Of a stretch of 15,165 nucleotides of DNA, positions 1-7,130 are shown piece after piece. The stretch is from positions 1 to 15,165 of the forward strand of contig JAHIZC010000077.1 in NCBI GenBank assembly GCA_018814745.1, in the 5' to 3' direction. Under the pieces are notes generated by a model, which was given only the letters and a program-made list of their open reading frames with translations, searched no databases and was not told the DNA's origin. Position 1 is the first letter of the stretch, and each line of letters begins with the position of its first letter. A program made the position numbers and the translations under genes. This DNA comes from Candidatus Omnitrophota bacterium (GTDB lineage: Bacteria > Omnitrophota > Gorgyraeia > Gygaellales > Profunditerraquicolaceae).

Positions 1-1624
1 ATTCCTCAAAAGCCAGGAGCCATTTATCAAAACAAAACTGGTCATTCCAGGCATCGAATCTTGCGCCATTCCTGAAGGCGCGTAATATCACTTCGCTTAA
101 CCTTCTATCTCCCCTGGAAAGTACACCTTCCAGAAAACTCATCCTCGGATCATGAATGCTCAATTTTAATCTCCCAGACCTTGTCCTTTTTCTTAGATAA
201 TCCTCTTTTAGTTTAAGCTCTTTAATATTCTCCATAGAAAACCACTGTAAAGGAGTATGCGGCCGGGGAACCAGCGGATTGATACTGATCTTTACCTCTG
301 CCGGAGCACGGTTGATCTCTCTTTTTAAATCAGAGGTACGCAGCGAAAAATCTATTATCGCATCCAGATCCGCATATTCCTCAGAAGGAAGGCCGATCAT
401 AAAATATAATTTTACATGCCGGTAGCCTGATCGATAAGATCTTTCTAGAGATTGAAAAAAAACCTCCTCGCTGAAATCCTTACCCAAAATATCCCGCAGC
501 CTCCGGGAACCTGCCTCAGGAGCAAAGGTCAGGCCGGTCTTCCTGATGCTGGCAATCAAAGAAGAAAGATGCCCCACATAAGCCTTTGCCTTTAAGGAAG
601 GCAGAGATATGCCTATGGCCTTTTCTTTAAAAAGATCTATCAACTGCGAGAGGAGTTTTTCAATACCGCTGTAATCGCTTACCGACAATCCGGTCAAAGC
701 GATCTCTTCGTAACCTGTGCGCCGCTGTGTTTCCTTTGCTAAATTTAGGAGATTATCCGGATCCCTCTGCCTGAAGGGAAAATATTGAGACCTTGCCTGG
801 CAGAAGCGGCATCGGTTAGGACATCCCCGCATCACTTCCAGGGAAACGCGGTCGTGGACTATCTGTACATAGGGCACCAGCCAATCTACAGGAAAGAATG
901 AATTATTCAAATCCAGGACAATGCGCTTCTCTACCCTCTGCTTTATTCCCTTGGCCTTTGGTTTGAATTCTTTGATTTTGCCCCGGGAATCATAATGCAC
1001 TTCATAAAGTGAAGGTGCATACACCCCTTTGATCTCTGAAAATATATTTAATAATTCCGGCTTGCTGATTGAGGCATTTTTATATTTTTCTTTATACTTT
1101 CGGTAAACATCGATCACCTCTACTATCGCCTCCTCTGCCTCTCCGATCACAAAAATATCAAAGAACTCAGACAAAGGCTCCGGATTCAACGAACAGGGGC
1201 CGCCTCCGATAACTAAAGGATGGCGATGATCGCGTAAAGACGCCCTCAGGGGAACTGATCCCAGGTCTAAAATATTCAAGACATTGGTGTAATTAAGTTC
1301 ACTGGCTAAGGAAAAACCAACCAGATCAAACTCTCTTAAAGCCCTCTTTGATTCCAGAGAAAAAATTTCTAACTTCCTATTGCGCAGGATCTTCTCCATG
1401 TCCTGATTACAGGAGAAAAACCTTTCACAACATACATCCGGCATATTGTTTAATATACTATAGATGATGCGTAATCCCAGATTACTCATCCCGATCTCAT
1501 AAAGATCGGCAAAACAGAGAGCGAATCTAATCTCTGCTGCCTCGAAGTTTTTTTCGGGCAGATTCCACTCCTTCCCTATATAACGGGCAGGCTTATTAAC
1601 TTGTAATAAGATATCTTCGTCCAT
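1..1624 (-). CDS. B12-binding-type radical SAM protein (TIGR03960-like), 3' end outside window
   Basis: Continuous minus-strand reading frame from ATG at 1622-1624 to the left edge, about 541 residues with no stop; the C-terminus lies outside. The radical SAM 4Fe-4S motif is visible as GCPNRCRFC, with Cys268, Cys272 and Cys275 (CX3CX2C). The N-terminal ~200 residues look like a cobalamin-binding-like domain (VIGGGPCSLNPEPL, then VIGEAEEAIVEV), and after the cluster come GLSVSDY, FAPEAGSRRLR and YFMIGLPSE, typical of the TIGR03960 group. In many bacteria this gene follows rodA and precedes a DUF2344 gene, rng and rplU/rpmA; that order downstream is only expected here, not seen. The start is set by AAGGGA at 1633-1638, 8 bases before ATG. 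The reaction catalysed is unknown to me. Confidence in the family is high, in any specific role low. Confidence 0.9.
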   Translation of the reverse strand, partial: MDEDILLQVNKPARYIGKEWNLPEKNFEAAEIRFALCFADLYEIGMSNLGLRIIYSILNNMPDVCCERFFSCNQDMEKILRNRKLEIFSLESKRALREFDLVGFSLASELNYTNVLNILDLGSVPLRASLRDHRHPLVIGGGPCSLNPEPLSEFFDIFVIGEAEEAIVEVIDVYRKYKEKYKNASISKPELLNIFSEIKGVYAPSLYEVHYDSRGKIKEFKPKAKGIKQRVEKRIVLDLNNSFFPVDWLVPYVQIVHDRVSLEVMRGCPNRCRFCQARSQYFPFRQRDPDNLLNLAKETQRRTGYEEIALTGLSVSDYSGIEKLLSQLIDLFKEKAIGISLPSLKAKAYVGHLSSLIASIRKTGLTFAPEAGSRRLRDILGKDFSEEVFFQSLERSYRSGYRHVKLYFMIGLPSEEYADLDAIIDFSLRTSDLKREINRAPAEVKISINPLVPRPHTPLQWFSMENIKELKLKEDYLRKRTRSGRLKLSIHDPRMSFLEGVLSRGDRRLSEVILRAFRNGARFDAWNDQFCFDKWLLAFEE

Positions 1625-1630
1625 AGGCAC

Positions 1631-1689
1631 TATCCCTTGCGTGAACGCTTGTACTTTTCTGCGAAAAGTACTGCGCACGCTTCGGGATA
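1631..1689 (-). repeat. Long imperfect hairpin in the rodA-radical SAM gap
   Basis: A 59-base inverted repeat. The outer arms are TATCCC (1631-1636) and GGGATA (1684-1689), the middle arms GCGTG (1639-1643) and CACGC (1676-1680), and the inner perfect 9-bp stem GTACTTTTC (1651-1659) / GAAAAGTAC (1663-1671) encloses a 3-base TGC loop. No U-tract follows on either strand, so it is not a standard terminator. It may be an RNA structure controlling translation of the downstream gene or a copy of a dispersed palindromic repeat. Confidence 0.75.
1633..1638 (-). promoter_or_regulatory. Ribosome-binding site of the radical SAM gene, inside a hairpin
   Basis: AAGGGA on the minus strand, 8 bases upstream of the ATG at 1622-1624. 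Four of its bases (GGGA, 1633-1636) lie in the closing helix of the long inverted repeat at 1631-1689, so the site would be partly paired when that structure forms. Confidence 0.6.
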
Positions 1690-1700
1690 AATTCGCACAT

Positions 1701-1733
1701 TGGCTTATGTCGCATCCCATGCTCCATAAGTCA
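1701..1733 (-). repeat. Second hairpin just downstream of rodA
   Basis: TGGCTTATG (1701-1709) pairs with CATAAGTCA (1725-1733) with one mismatch or wobble, and GCAT (1712-1715) pairs with ATGC (1719-1722) around a CCC loop. It lies 10 bases after the rodA stop. No U-tract follows it, so termination is possible but unsupported. Confidence 0.55.
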
Positions 1734-1742
1734 AGTGCTCAT

Positions 1743-2846
1743 TTAAAAAACTGATCTCCTCCTATCAATACTTACTAATATACCCAGTGAGATAAAAGTT
1801 ATCAACATCGAAGATCCTCCGTAGCTCATCAACGGTAAAGGCAAGCCCACTACCGGAACCATTCCTAAGTTCATTGCCATGTTCACAAAAATCTGCAGTG
1901 TCAGCATCAAGCCGATACCGAAAGCCAAGAGTTTCCCGAAATGATCGCGGGTTCTTTGCGCAATCACAATCGCCTGCCTGATCAATAGAGAATAAAGCAC
2001 GAGAAGTATACAGCTCCCCAGAAAACCCCACTCCTCGGCAAAAGCGGCAAATATAAAATCAGTATGAGCCTCGGGTAAAAAACGCAGCTGGCTTTGGGTA
2101 CCGGAGAGCCATCCCTTACCGAATAGCCCGCCTGAACCAATGGCGATCTTAGAGTGAATGATCGTATAACCGGCTCCCAGAGGATCGATGTTCGGGTTCA
2201 TAAATACAAGTAACCGTTCTTTTTGGTAACCATGTAAGGCTCCCCAGACAACCGGCAACACCAGAACAGCGATTAAAAACAAAATCACAATATATCTCAG
2301 TTTCACGCCGGTCAAATAGAGAAAAGAGATGAATATTAAAAATAACAATACAGCGCTTCCTAAATGCGGTTGTTCTACTATCAAAACGGCAGGGATAGCG
2401 ACAAATAAAAAAGGCAGGATTAATCCGCGGAATATGCCGAATTTAGTAGAGAGCAGAGAAATATCATCCACCGACTTTCTGCTAAAATACCTTGCTAAAA
2501 ACACTACCATGATCAATTTCGCAAACTCTGAAGGCTGGATCTGAAACCAGACGATCTTCAACCACCTCTGCGCCCCTAAACGCGCAACCCCGAGGGCAAT
2601 CACCAGACAAAGAAGAAATATCGAAACTCCATATAAGAAATAAGTCCAATCCCATAATCTGCGGTAGCTGAGATGAGAGAACCCCAGGAATAAAACCAGG
2701 CCCAGGATCACCCAGAGGATTTGCCGTTGATAGATCGTTTTCCAGAACTCCCCCTCCTTCTGATGCGTACTACTGTATATCGTCAGTACGCCGAGTGAGG
2801 CAATCAAAATAGAAATGATTAAGATAACTAAAAATGAATCTCTCAT
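1743..2846 (-). CDS. rodA: RodA, SEDS-family peptidoglycan glycosyltransferase
   Basis: 367 residues, the usual RodA length, with about ten hydrophobic segments from residue 5 onward. SEDS signatures are present: GAQRWL (91-96) with IQPSEFAKL (103-111), and PEAHTDFIFAAFAEEWGF (259-275), whose Asp263 matches the catalytic Asp of the family. A C-terminal MSYGGSSML block is also typical. RodA polymerises lipid II into glycan strands for lateral wall growth, working with the transpeptidase PBP2. mrdA ends three bases upstream of the rodA ATG (2844-2846), so the pair is almost certainly co-transcribed and translationally coupled. A small oddity is QPHLGSA at 159-165, where most RodA proteins I know have QPDLGTA. 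FtsW is the alternative, but pairing with a PBP2 in an mre operon favours RodA. Confidence 0.95.
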   Translation of the reverse strand: MRDSFLVILIISILIASLGVLTIYSSTHQKEGEFWKTIYQRQILWVILGLVLFLGFSHLSYRRLWDWTYFLYGVSIFLLCLVIALGVARLGAQRWLKIVWFQIQPSEFAKLIMVVFLARYFSRKSVDDISLLSTKFGIFRGLILPFLFVAIPAVLIVEQPHLGSAVLLFLIFISFLYLTGVKLRYIVILFLIAVLVLPVVWGALHGYQKERLLVFMNPNIDPLGAGYTIIHSKIAIGSGGLFGKGWLSGTQSQLRFLPEAHTDFIFAAFAEEWGFLGSCILLVLYSLLIRQAIVIAQRTRDHFGKLLAFGIGLMLTLQIFVNMAMNLGMVPVVGLPLPLMSYGGSSMLITFISLGILVSIDRRRSVF

Positions 2847-2849
2847 CTA

Positions 2850-4580
2850 TTAAATCAACTCCTTTGCGATCATCTCCTGAATTATCTCTTTGGCCAGAAC
2901 AGCCGAAGAGTAACCGTGCCCACCCCGTTCAAGAAATACACAGATAACATACTTAGGCTCTTCGAAAGGAAAAAAACCGACAAACCATCCATGTGCTGTA
3001 CCCGGAGGGGCCTGGGCAGTACCGGTCTTTCCGGCGACAGCAATTGGCAGGCTCGATAAAACATTAGCCGTTCCTTCCGGATCAGAAACTACCCGCCTTA
3101 ATCCTTCACCGATCGCATCAAGCGTCATCTTCTTTAATGAAAGATTTTTTATTTTTCTCTGATAGCGCACAATACTCCTACCATCTATAGCTTTGACTAT
3201 ATAAGGAGTAACCAGTCTGCCTCCGTTAGCGAAAATTGCCATGATCCTCGCTATCTGTAAAGGTGTGGCCAAAACCTCGCCCTGGCCGATACTCATATTT
3301 GCGGTATCTCCGGCATACCATTTTCTAAATTTATAAAATTTCCTCCATAAAGGCGAAGGAATAAATCCGCCTGCTTCGTACGGCAGATCGGAGGAAGATT
3401 TTTTGCTCAACCCGAATTTGAGCGCATAATCATAAATTTTTTTGGGCCCGGCCAAAAGGCCGATATTATAAAAAAAGACATTACAGGAATTAGCTATAGC
3501 AGAAATAATATCCTGCGACCCATGGTCATTCCAACATTTGAATTTTTTTCTTCCCACCACCAGACTGCCGGAGCAGAAAAATCTCCTGGATAAATCCAGC
3601 CTCCCTGTCTCCAGCGCTGCACTTGCCACCACTAATTTAAATATTGATCCCGGAGGATAAACTCCGCCGGTCGCCCGATTTAATAAAGGCGCATCGGCAT
3701 CATCAAAAAGATTACTAATCGCAGAACTCCGCTTATCTCTGAAGAGTGCAGGATTGAAATCAGGAAAATTGGCCATAGCCAGGATCTCACCGCTTTGAGG
3801 ATCGATTATGACTACACTGCCGGTTCGGCCATTTATCTTCTCTTCTGCAATTTTCTGTAATCTTAAATCCAAGGTTGATTCTATATCTTTACCTTTTTGC
3901 GGCGGCTTAAAACCCAGGATGCGCACCATCCTGCCGCGATTATCGACTTCAATCGAAGAACCCCCATCCTCCTCACGAAGATAATAATCATACTTCTCTT
4001 CTATTCCGCCGAAACCCACGATATCCTTTCTCTTATATCCGTAATCTGCCAGTTTCCTCAGGCGCCAGTGGTCGATTTCACCAAGGTAGCCGATTGCGTG
4101 AGAGGCAAGCCTCGAATAAGGATAGTATCTTTTAGGACTGGATTCTATGATTATTCCCGCAAGATCAAGCTTGACCTCCTCTAAGGCGATCGCCTTTTTA
4201 ATATCTACGTCATCGGCGATCTTAACCGGTAAACTGGCAGAAGTTAAATTTTTTTTAAAACTTGCCCTTAAATCTTCCTCATCCACCCCGATGATCCGTG
4301 ATACAGTTTTAAGAATATTTTTTTGATTGTTGTAATATTCAGGCAGGATCATTACGTCATAGGAAAGCTTGTTATCTACCAGGATATTACCTTGGCGGTC
4401 AATGATCCTTCCTCTAGCACCTTCCTTGGGCAATAATCTTATAGAATTAAGATTGCTTAGTTCTCTGTATTTCTTTCCCTGAAGCACTTCCAGATTAAAA
4501 GTACTGAGGATTAATAATACAAAAAACGCAATTAAGGAAAAGGTGAATATTTTTGTCCTAACCATGTTAAATGAGCGCAT
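2850..4580 (-). CDS. mrdA: Penicillin-binding protein 2, elongasome transpeptidase
   Basis: 576 residues with one N-terminal membrane helix (about 10-28), a PBP dimerisation/pedestal domain (about 50-220) and a transpeptidase domain with all three active-site motifs: SIFK (Ser312, Lys315), SCN (365-367) and KTGT (518-521). It crosslinks peptidoglycan during elongation as the partner of RodA, in the periplasm. The annotated ATG (4578-4580) lies inside the arm of a hairpin and has no Shine-Dalgarno sequence; a second in-frame ATG five codons later (MVRTK, 4563-4565) would also keep the full membrane helix and lies outside the hairpin. The start is therefore uncertain by 15 bases. It is followed by rodA after a three-base gap and preceded by mreD after a 133-base, hairpin-filled gap. 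Confidence 0.95.
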   Translation of the reverse strand: MRSFNMVRTKIFTFSLIAFFVLLILSTFNLEVLQGKKYRELSNLNSIRLLPKEGARGRIIDRQGNILVDNKLSYDVMILPEYYNNQKNILKTVSRIIGVDEEDLRASFKKNLTSASLPVKIADDVDIKKAIALEEVKLDLAGIIIESSPKRYYPYSRLASHAIGYLGEIDHWRLRKLADYGYKRKDIVGFGGIEEKYDYYLREEDGGSSIEVDNRGRMVRILGFKPPQKGKDIESTLDLRLQKIAEEKINGRTGSVVIIDPQSGEILAMANFPDFNPALFRDKRSSAISNLFDDADAPLLNRATGGVYPPGSIFKLVVASAALETGRLDLSRRFFCSGSLVVGRKKFKCWNDHGSQDIISAIANSCNVFFYNIGLLAGPKKIYDYALKFGLSKKSSSDLPYEAGGFIPSPLWRKFYKFRKWYAGDTANMSIGQGEVLATPLQIARIMAIFANGGRLVTPYIVKAIDGRSIVRYQRKIKNLSLKKMTLDAIGEGLRRVVSDPEGTANVLSSLPIAVAGKTGTAQAPPGTAHGWFVGFFPFEEPKYVICVFLERGGHGYSSAVLAKEIIQEMIAKELI

Positions 4581-4637
4581 AACTTACGGAATGCCTGCCT
4601 GTCGGCAGGCAGGCAAATGAACGTAAGTTATATGCGC
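4575..4637 (-). repeat. Nested hairpin A covering the mrdA start codon
   Basis: Outer arms GCGCATAACTTACG (4575-4588) and CGTAAGTTATATGCGC (4622-4637) match over 14 bp with a 2-base AT bulge. Inside is a perfect 10-bp stem TGCCTGCCTG (4592-4601) / CAGGCAGGCA (4606-4615) with a TCGG loop. The first arm contains the annotated mrdA ATG. The inner core is a GC-rich palindrome of a type I recall as dispersed in genomes of uncultured candidate phyla. Confidence 0.85.
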
Positions 4638-4645
4638 GAGTTTAA

Positions 4646-4695
4646 CCCCGCCCTTTTGCTTTTCGAAGCAAAAGATTCGAAGCAAAAGGGCGGGG
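4646..4695 (-). repeat. Hairpin B with two mutually exclusive pairings
   Basis: CCCCGCCCTTTTGCTT (4646-4661) pairs perfectly over 16 bp with AAGCAAAAGGGCGGGG (4680-4695), leaving an 18-base loop. That loop holds a second copy of AAGCAAAAG (4666-4674), which can pair with CTTTTGCTT (4653-4661) to give a 9-bp stem with a 4-base loop. Both pairings use the same arm, so only one can form at a time. No U-tract follows on the minus strand. Confidence 0.85.
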
Positions 4696-4702
4696 TAAGT
4701 TC

Positions 4703-4744
4703 GGACAGATAATTTATGCTCGCTTCGCTCCATAAATTATGTCC
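4703..4744 (-). repeat. Hairpin C overlapping the 3' end of mreD
   Basis: GGACAGATAATTTATG (4703-4718) pairs with CATAAATTATGTCC (4731-4744) with a 2-base bulge and a 12-base loop. The second arm, the loop and the stop codon all lie in the last codons of mreD, so the non-coding arm is an inverted copy of the end of the gene. Confidence 0.8.
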
Positions 4745-5199
4745 TTACTTATTCGATAGATTAAGGGAAAAACTATTGTAGTATATATTGACCCGATAAA
4801 TACTATACGTAAAAATACACCTATTGGAATACTCTTACCCAGATAGATCAGTACTGATCCGCAGATTATATTCTGTAAAGCAGCAATTATACAAATCAAG
4901 GCTAAACGAATCATATTGTTATCTATGTCTATATCTTGCGATAATCTCAAGATAGAGAAAGTCCATAACGGAAAGAGCAGCGTATTCAAGCCGAATGAAC
5001 CCGCAGCAAAGGCATCTTTGATCAACCCGGCAAATACCGCAATCAGCATCGCCGATCTGAATCGAAAGCTAAGGCTCGCTATCACAACACTGATCAGCAG
5101 CAGATCCGCAGCAACACCGAAGAACTTAAAATATTCCATGAATATCAACTGGATTAATGCTAAACCGATGATCAAGGCAAAAAATTTGATTTTATTCAT
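4714..5199 (-). CDS. mreD: Rod shape-determining protein MreD
   Basis: 161 residues, very hydrophobic, with about five or six membrane segments (roughly 5-22, 28-45, 48-66, 70-86, 97-120 and 128-150); this size and profile match MreD, a poorly conserved inner-membrane protein of the elongasome. Recognition rests mainly on context: it sits between mreC and mrdA in the usual mreBCD-mrdA-rodA order. Its ATG overlaps the mreC stop in an ATGA arrangement (5196-5199), implying translational coupling, and I see no well-placed Shine-Dalgarno of its own. It contains GLIKDAFAAGSFGLNTLLFPL, which resembles the conserved G-hhxD-hhhxxxhGhxxh block of MreD. The final codons form part of hairpin C. Confidence 0.88.
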   Translation of the reverse strand: MNKIKFFALIIGLALIQLIFMEYFKFFGVAADLLLISVVIASLSFRFRSAMLIAVFAGLIKDAFAAGSFGLNTLLFPLWTFSILRLSQDIDIDNNMIRLALICIIAALQNIICGSVLIYLGKSIPIGVFLRIVFIGSIYTTIVFPLIYRISKDIIYGAKRA

Positions 5200-5975
5200 G
5201 GAACTACGATTAGAACTTCCTCGATCTTGGAGAGATCGACGGCTGGCTCGACTATTGCGTAAATACTGGTAGCTGAAAAGTCTTCACGGATATCGATCAC
5301 AGTACCGATCAAAATTCCTTTAGGATATGTTTGATTTAATCCCGAGGTGATGATTCGGTCATTTAGCTTGATATCCGGGCTCTTCCCCAAATACTTCAGG
5401 ATTAGCCTATTACCTAATGTGCCGGAAATCAAACCCTCCTGCCTGCTGCGTTGGACTAAAGTGGAAACACCGATGTTCGCATCGTTGATTAATCGAATCT
5501 TACTCGTTGTCTTATTAACCTCAACTACGCGCCCGGCTAGGCCCAAATGAGTGATTACCGACATCCCCGGCCTGATAGCGTGATTGCTTCCCTTATCGAT
5601 CAATACTACTGAATGCCAGCTATCCGCTGAACGTGCGATCACCCGGGAGAGGATTAATCTGAGATCCGATTCATTCTTAAAAGAAACTAGATTTCTAACT
5701 CTCCCCTCCTCTAAATACAGCTCTTCTAGCTTATTCAGTTTAAATCTTAAGAGATCTATTTCTTTCTTCAGTCTTTCGTTCTGGATAAAATTACGATGAA
5801 AATAAATCATTGCTCCCAGTTCACGCCGAAGCAAAGTAAAAATACCGAGTGGTTTTTTTAAAACGAAGAGAAATGGGTGTCTAAAGGCAGGGTTAAAGAA
5901 AACCGGGGTAAGTAATATCCCGATTAAAAAACCATAAAGAATTTTTTTTTTGAATTTTTTTAAAAGCAGACTCAC
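5196..5975 (-). CDS. mreC: Rod shape-determining protein MreC
   Basis: 259 residues. A basic N-terminus (KKFKKK, 6-11) leads into one membrane helix (about 12-28), then a short coiled coil (about 62-95, including [20 protein letters not shown]), then the beta-rich periplasmic region of MreC from about residue 105, with [20 protein letters not shown] and a PGMSV...GLAGRVVEV stretch that are family hallmarks. MreC scaffolds the elongasome and activates PBP2/RodA in the periplasm. The start is GTG (5973-5975), overlapping the mreB stop in a GTGA arrangement; no independent Shine-Dalgarno is visible, so coupling to mreB is likely. Its stop overlaps the mreD start by four bases. Confidence 0.93.
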   Translation of the reverse strand: MSLLLKKFKKKILYGFLIGILLTPVFFNPAFRHPFLFVLKKPLGIFTLLRRELGAMIYFHRNFIQNERLKKEIDLLRFKLNKLEELYLEEGRVRNLVSFKNESDLRLILSRVIARSADSWHSVVLIDKGSNHAIRPGMSVITHLGLAGRVVEVNKTTSKIRLINDANIGVSTLVQRSRQEGLISGTLGNRLILKYLGKSPDIKLNDRIITSGLNQTYPKGILIGTVIDIREDFSATSIYAIVEPAVDLSKIEEVLIVVP

Positions 5976-7045
5976 GCGCGCATTTCAGATTTAATCGGAA
6001 CGGTGACACGTTTCAGGTATTTAATTTCTTGCAGGACCATGCCGGTCCCGTTAGCAACCGCGGTCAACGGATCATCTGCAATATGCACGGGCAGGCCGGT
6101 TTCTTCGGAGATTAATTTATCCAGGCCCCTAAGCAATGATCCTCCGCCCGCCATCACAATGCCGTGTTCAATTAAGTCTGATGCTAATTCCGGAGGGGTC
6201 CGTTCCAGAGAAATCTTAGTCAGGTCTAATATTGCGCGTAAAGGTTCCTGCAGAGAATCCCTGACCTCATCTGAAGTTATAGTTACTGTCTTAGGAAGCC
6301 CTGCGACCAAATCCCTCCCCTTGACTTCCATGCTGATCTCCTCTTCCTGAGGATAAGCAGAACCGATCTTTATTTTTAGCTCCTCTGCCGTACGCTCTCC
6401 CACCATAAGATTATAGGTCTTCTTAAGATATTCGATTATCGCATCATCCATCTCATCGCCGCCAATACGTATTGATTTGGAAAAAACCATACCGGCCAAA
6501 GAAATCACCGCGATCTCTGTCGTACCCCCGCCGATATCTATGATCATGTTACCGATTGGTTCTTGTATCGGAAGGCCGACACCGATTGCCGCGGCAATCG
6601 GCTCTTCCACTAAAAATACTTCCCTTGCTCCTGCGCGTTCTGCAGAATCCTTTACCGCACGTTTTTCTACTTCCGTTATCCCCGAAGGGATCGCGATCAC
6701 TATCCTCGGCCTGACTAAAACTCTGCGGTGATGTACTTTCTTGATAAAATACCTTAACATTGCTTCGGTTATTTCAAAATCAGCAATCACCCCGTCTTTC
6801 ATCGGCCTGATTGCTACAATGTTCCCGGGAGTACGTCCTAACATACGCTTGGCTTCTTCACCAACAGCTAAAACATGTGAAGTGCCCCTCTCAATCGCTA
6901 CCACAGAGGGCTCACACAGCACCACTCCTTCCCCTTTTACGAATACCAGGGTAGTGGCTGTTCCTAGGTCTATACCCATATCATTAGAGAATAGACCTAA
7001 AATATAATTTACCGCTCTTTTAGCTATATTATGCAATTCTGCCAT
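5972..7045 (-). CDS. mreB: Actin-like cell-shape protein MreB
   Basis: 357 residues with the actin-fold nucleotide motifs: phosphate-1 [11 protein letters not shown] (about 24-34), phosphate-2 [13 protein letters not shown], and the adenosine motif [15 protein letters not shown] near the C-terminus. PSVVAIE and the [20 protein letters not shown] block are characteristic of MreB. MreB forms membrane-bound filaments that position the lateral wall synthases. The protein begins with about 22 extra residues before the actin fold ([12 protein letters not shown]), longer than in many MreBs and possibly an amphipathic membrane-binding helix. The ATG (7043-7045) has AAGGAG six bases upstream and a near-perfect promoter, so this is the first gene of the mreBCD-mrdA-rodA unit. 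Confidence 0.97.
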   Translation of the reverse strand: MAELHNIAKRAVNYILGLFSNDMGIDLGTATTLVFVKGEGVVLCEPSVVAIERGTSHVLAVGEEAKRMLGRTPGNIVAIRPMKDGVIADFEITEAMLRYFIKKVHHRRVLVRPRIVIAIPSGITEVEKRAVKDSAERAGAREVFLVEEPIAAAIGVGLPIQEPIGNMIIDIGGGTTEIAVISLAGMVFSKSIRIGGDEMDDAIIEYLKKTYNLMVGERTAEELKIKIGSAYPQEEEISMEVKGRDLVAGLPKTVTITSDEVRDSLQEPLRAILDLTKISLERTPPELASDLIEHGIVMAGGGSLLRGLDKLISEETGLPVHIADDPLTAVANGTGMVLQEIKYLKRVTVPIKSEMRA

Positions 7046-7051
7046 GCTTGT

Positions 7052-7057
7052 CTCCTT
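7052..7057 (-). promoter_or_regulatory. Strong ribosome-binding site of mreB
   Basis: AAGGAG on the minus strand, six bases before the ATG at 7043-7045. It fixes the longer N-terminus of MreB as the real start. Confidence 0.8.
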
Positions 7058-7084
7058 ATTGGACAGTTTTGGAAGGTAGAAAGG

Positions 7085-7113
7085 ATTTTAGCAGAGATTA
7101 AAGTCTTTGTCAA
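7085..7113 (-). promoter_or_regulatory. Sigma70-type promoter of the mreB operon
   Basis: On the minus strand, TTGACA (7108-7113) and TAAAAT (7085-7090) are separated by exactly 17 bases (7091-7107). The expected start of transcription is near 7078, about 30 bases upstream of the mreB ATG. It lies between the aroA stop (7131) and mreB, so the cell-shape cassette can be transcribed independently of aroA. Confidence 0.75.
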
Positions 7114-7130
7114 ATAAAAAGTTACATATT

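Noticed and set aside
1705..1733. TTGACT-like -35 in the rodA-radical SAM gap that could be a promoter for the radical SAM gene.
   Set aside because: The best -10 at proper spacing (GACATA or ACATAA) is poor, and the bases are already used by a hairpin.
3897..4184. Plus-strand open frames opposite mrdA, and others opposite mreB, aroA and ileS.
   Set aside because: They lie wholly inside strongly conserved minus-strand genes, have no recognisable domains, and lack ribosome-binding sites.
4646..4695. Rho-independent terminator within the mre operon.
   Set aside because: The GC-rich stem is strong, but no run of U follows it on the minus strand, and mrdA and rodA lie downstream in the same orientation.
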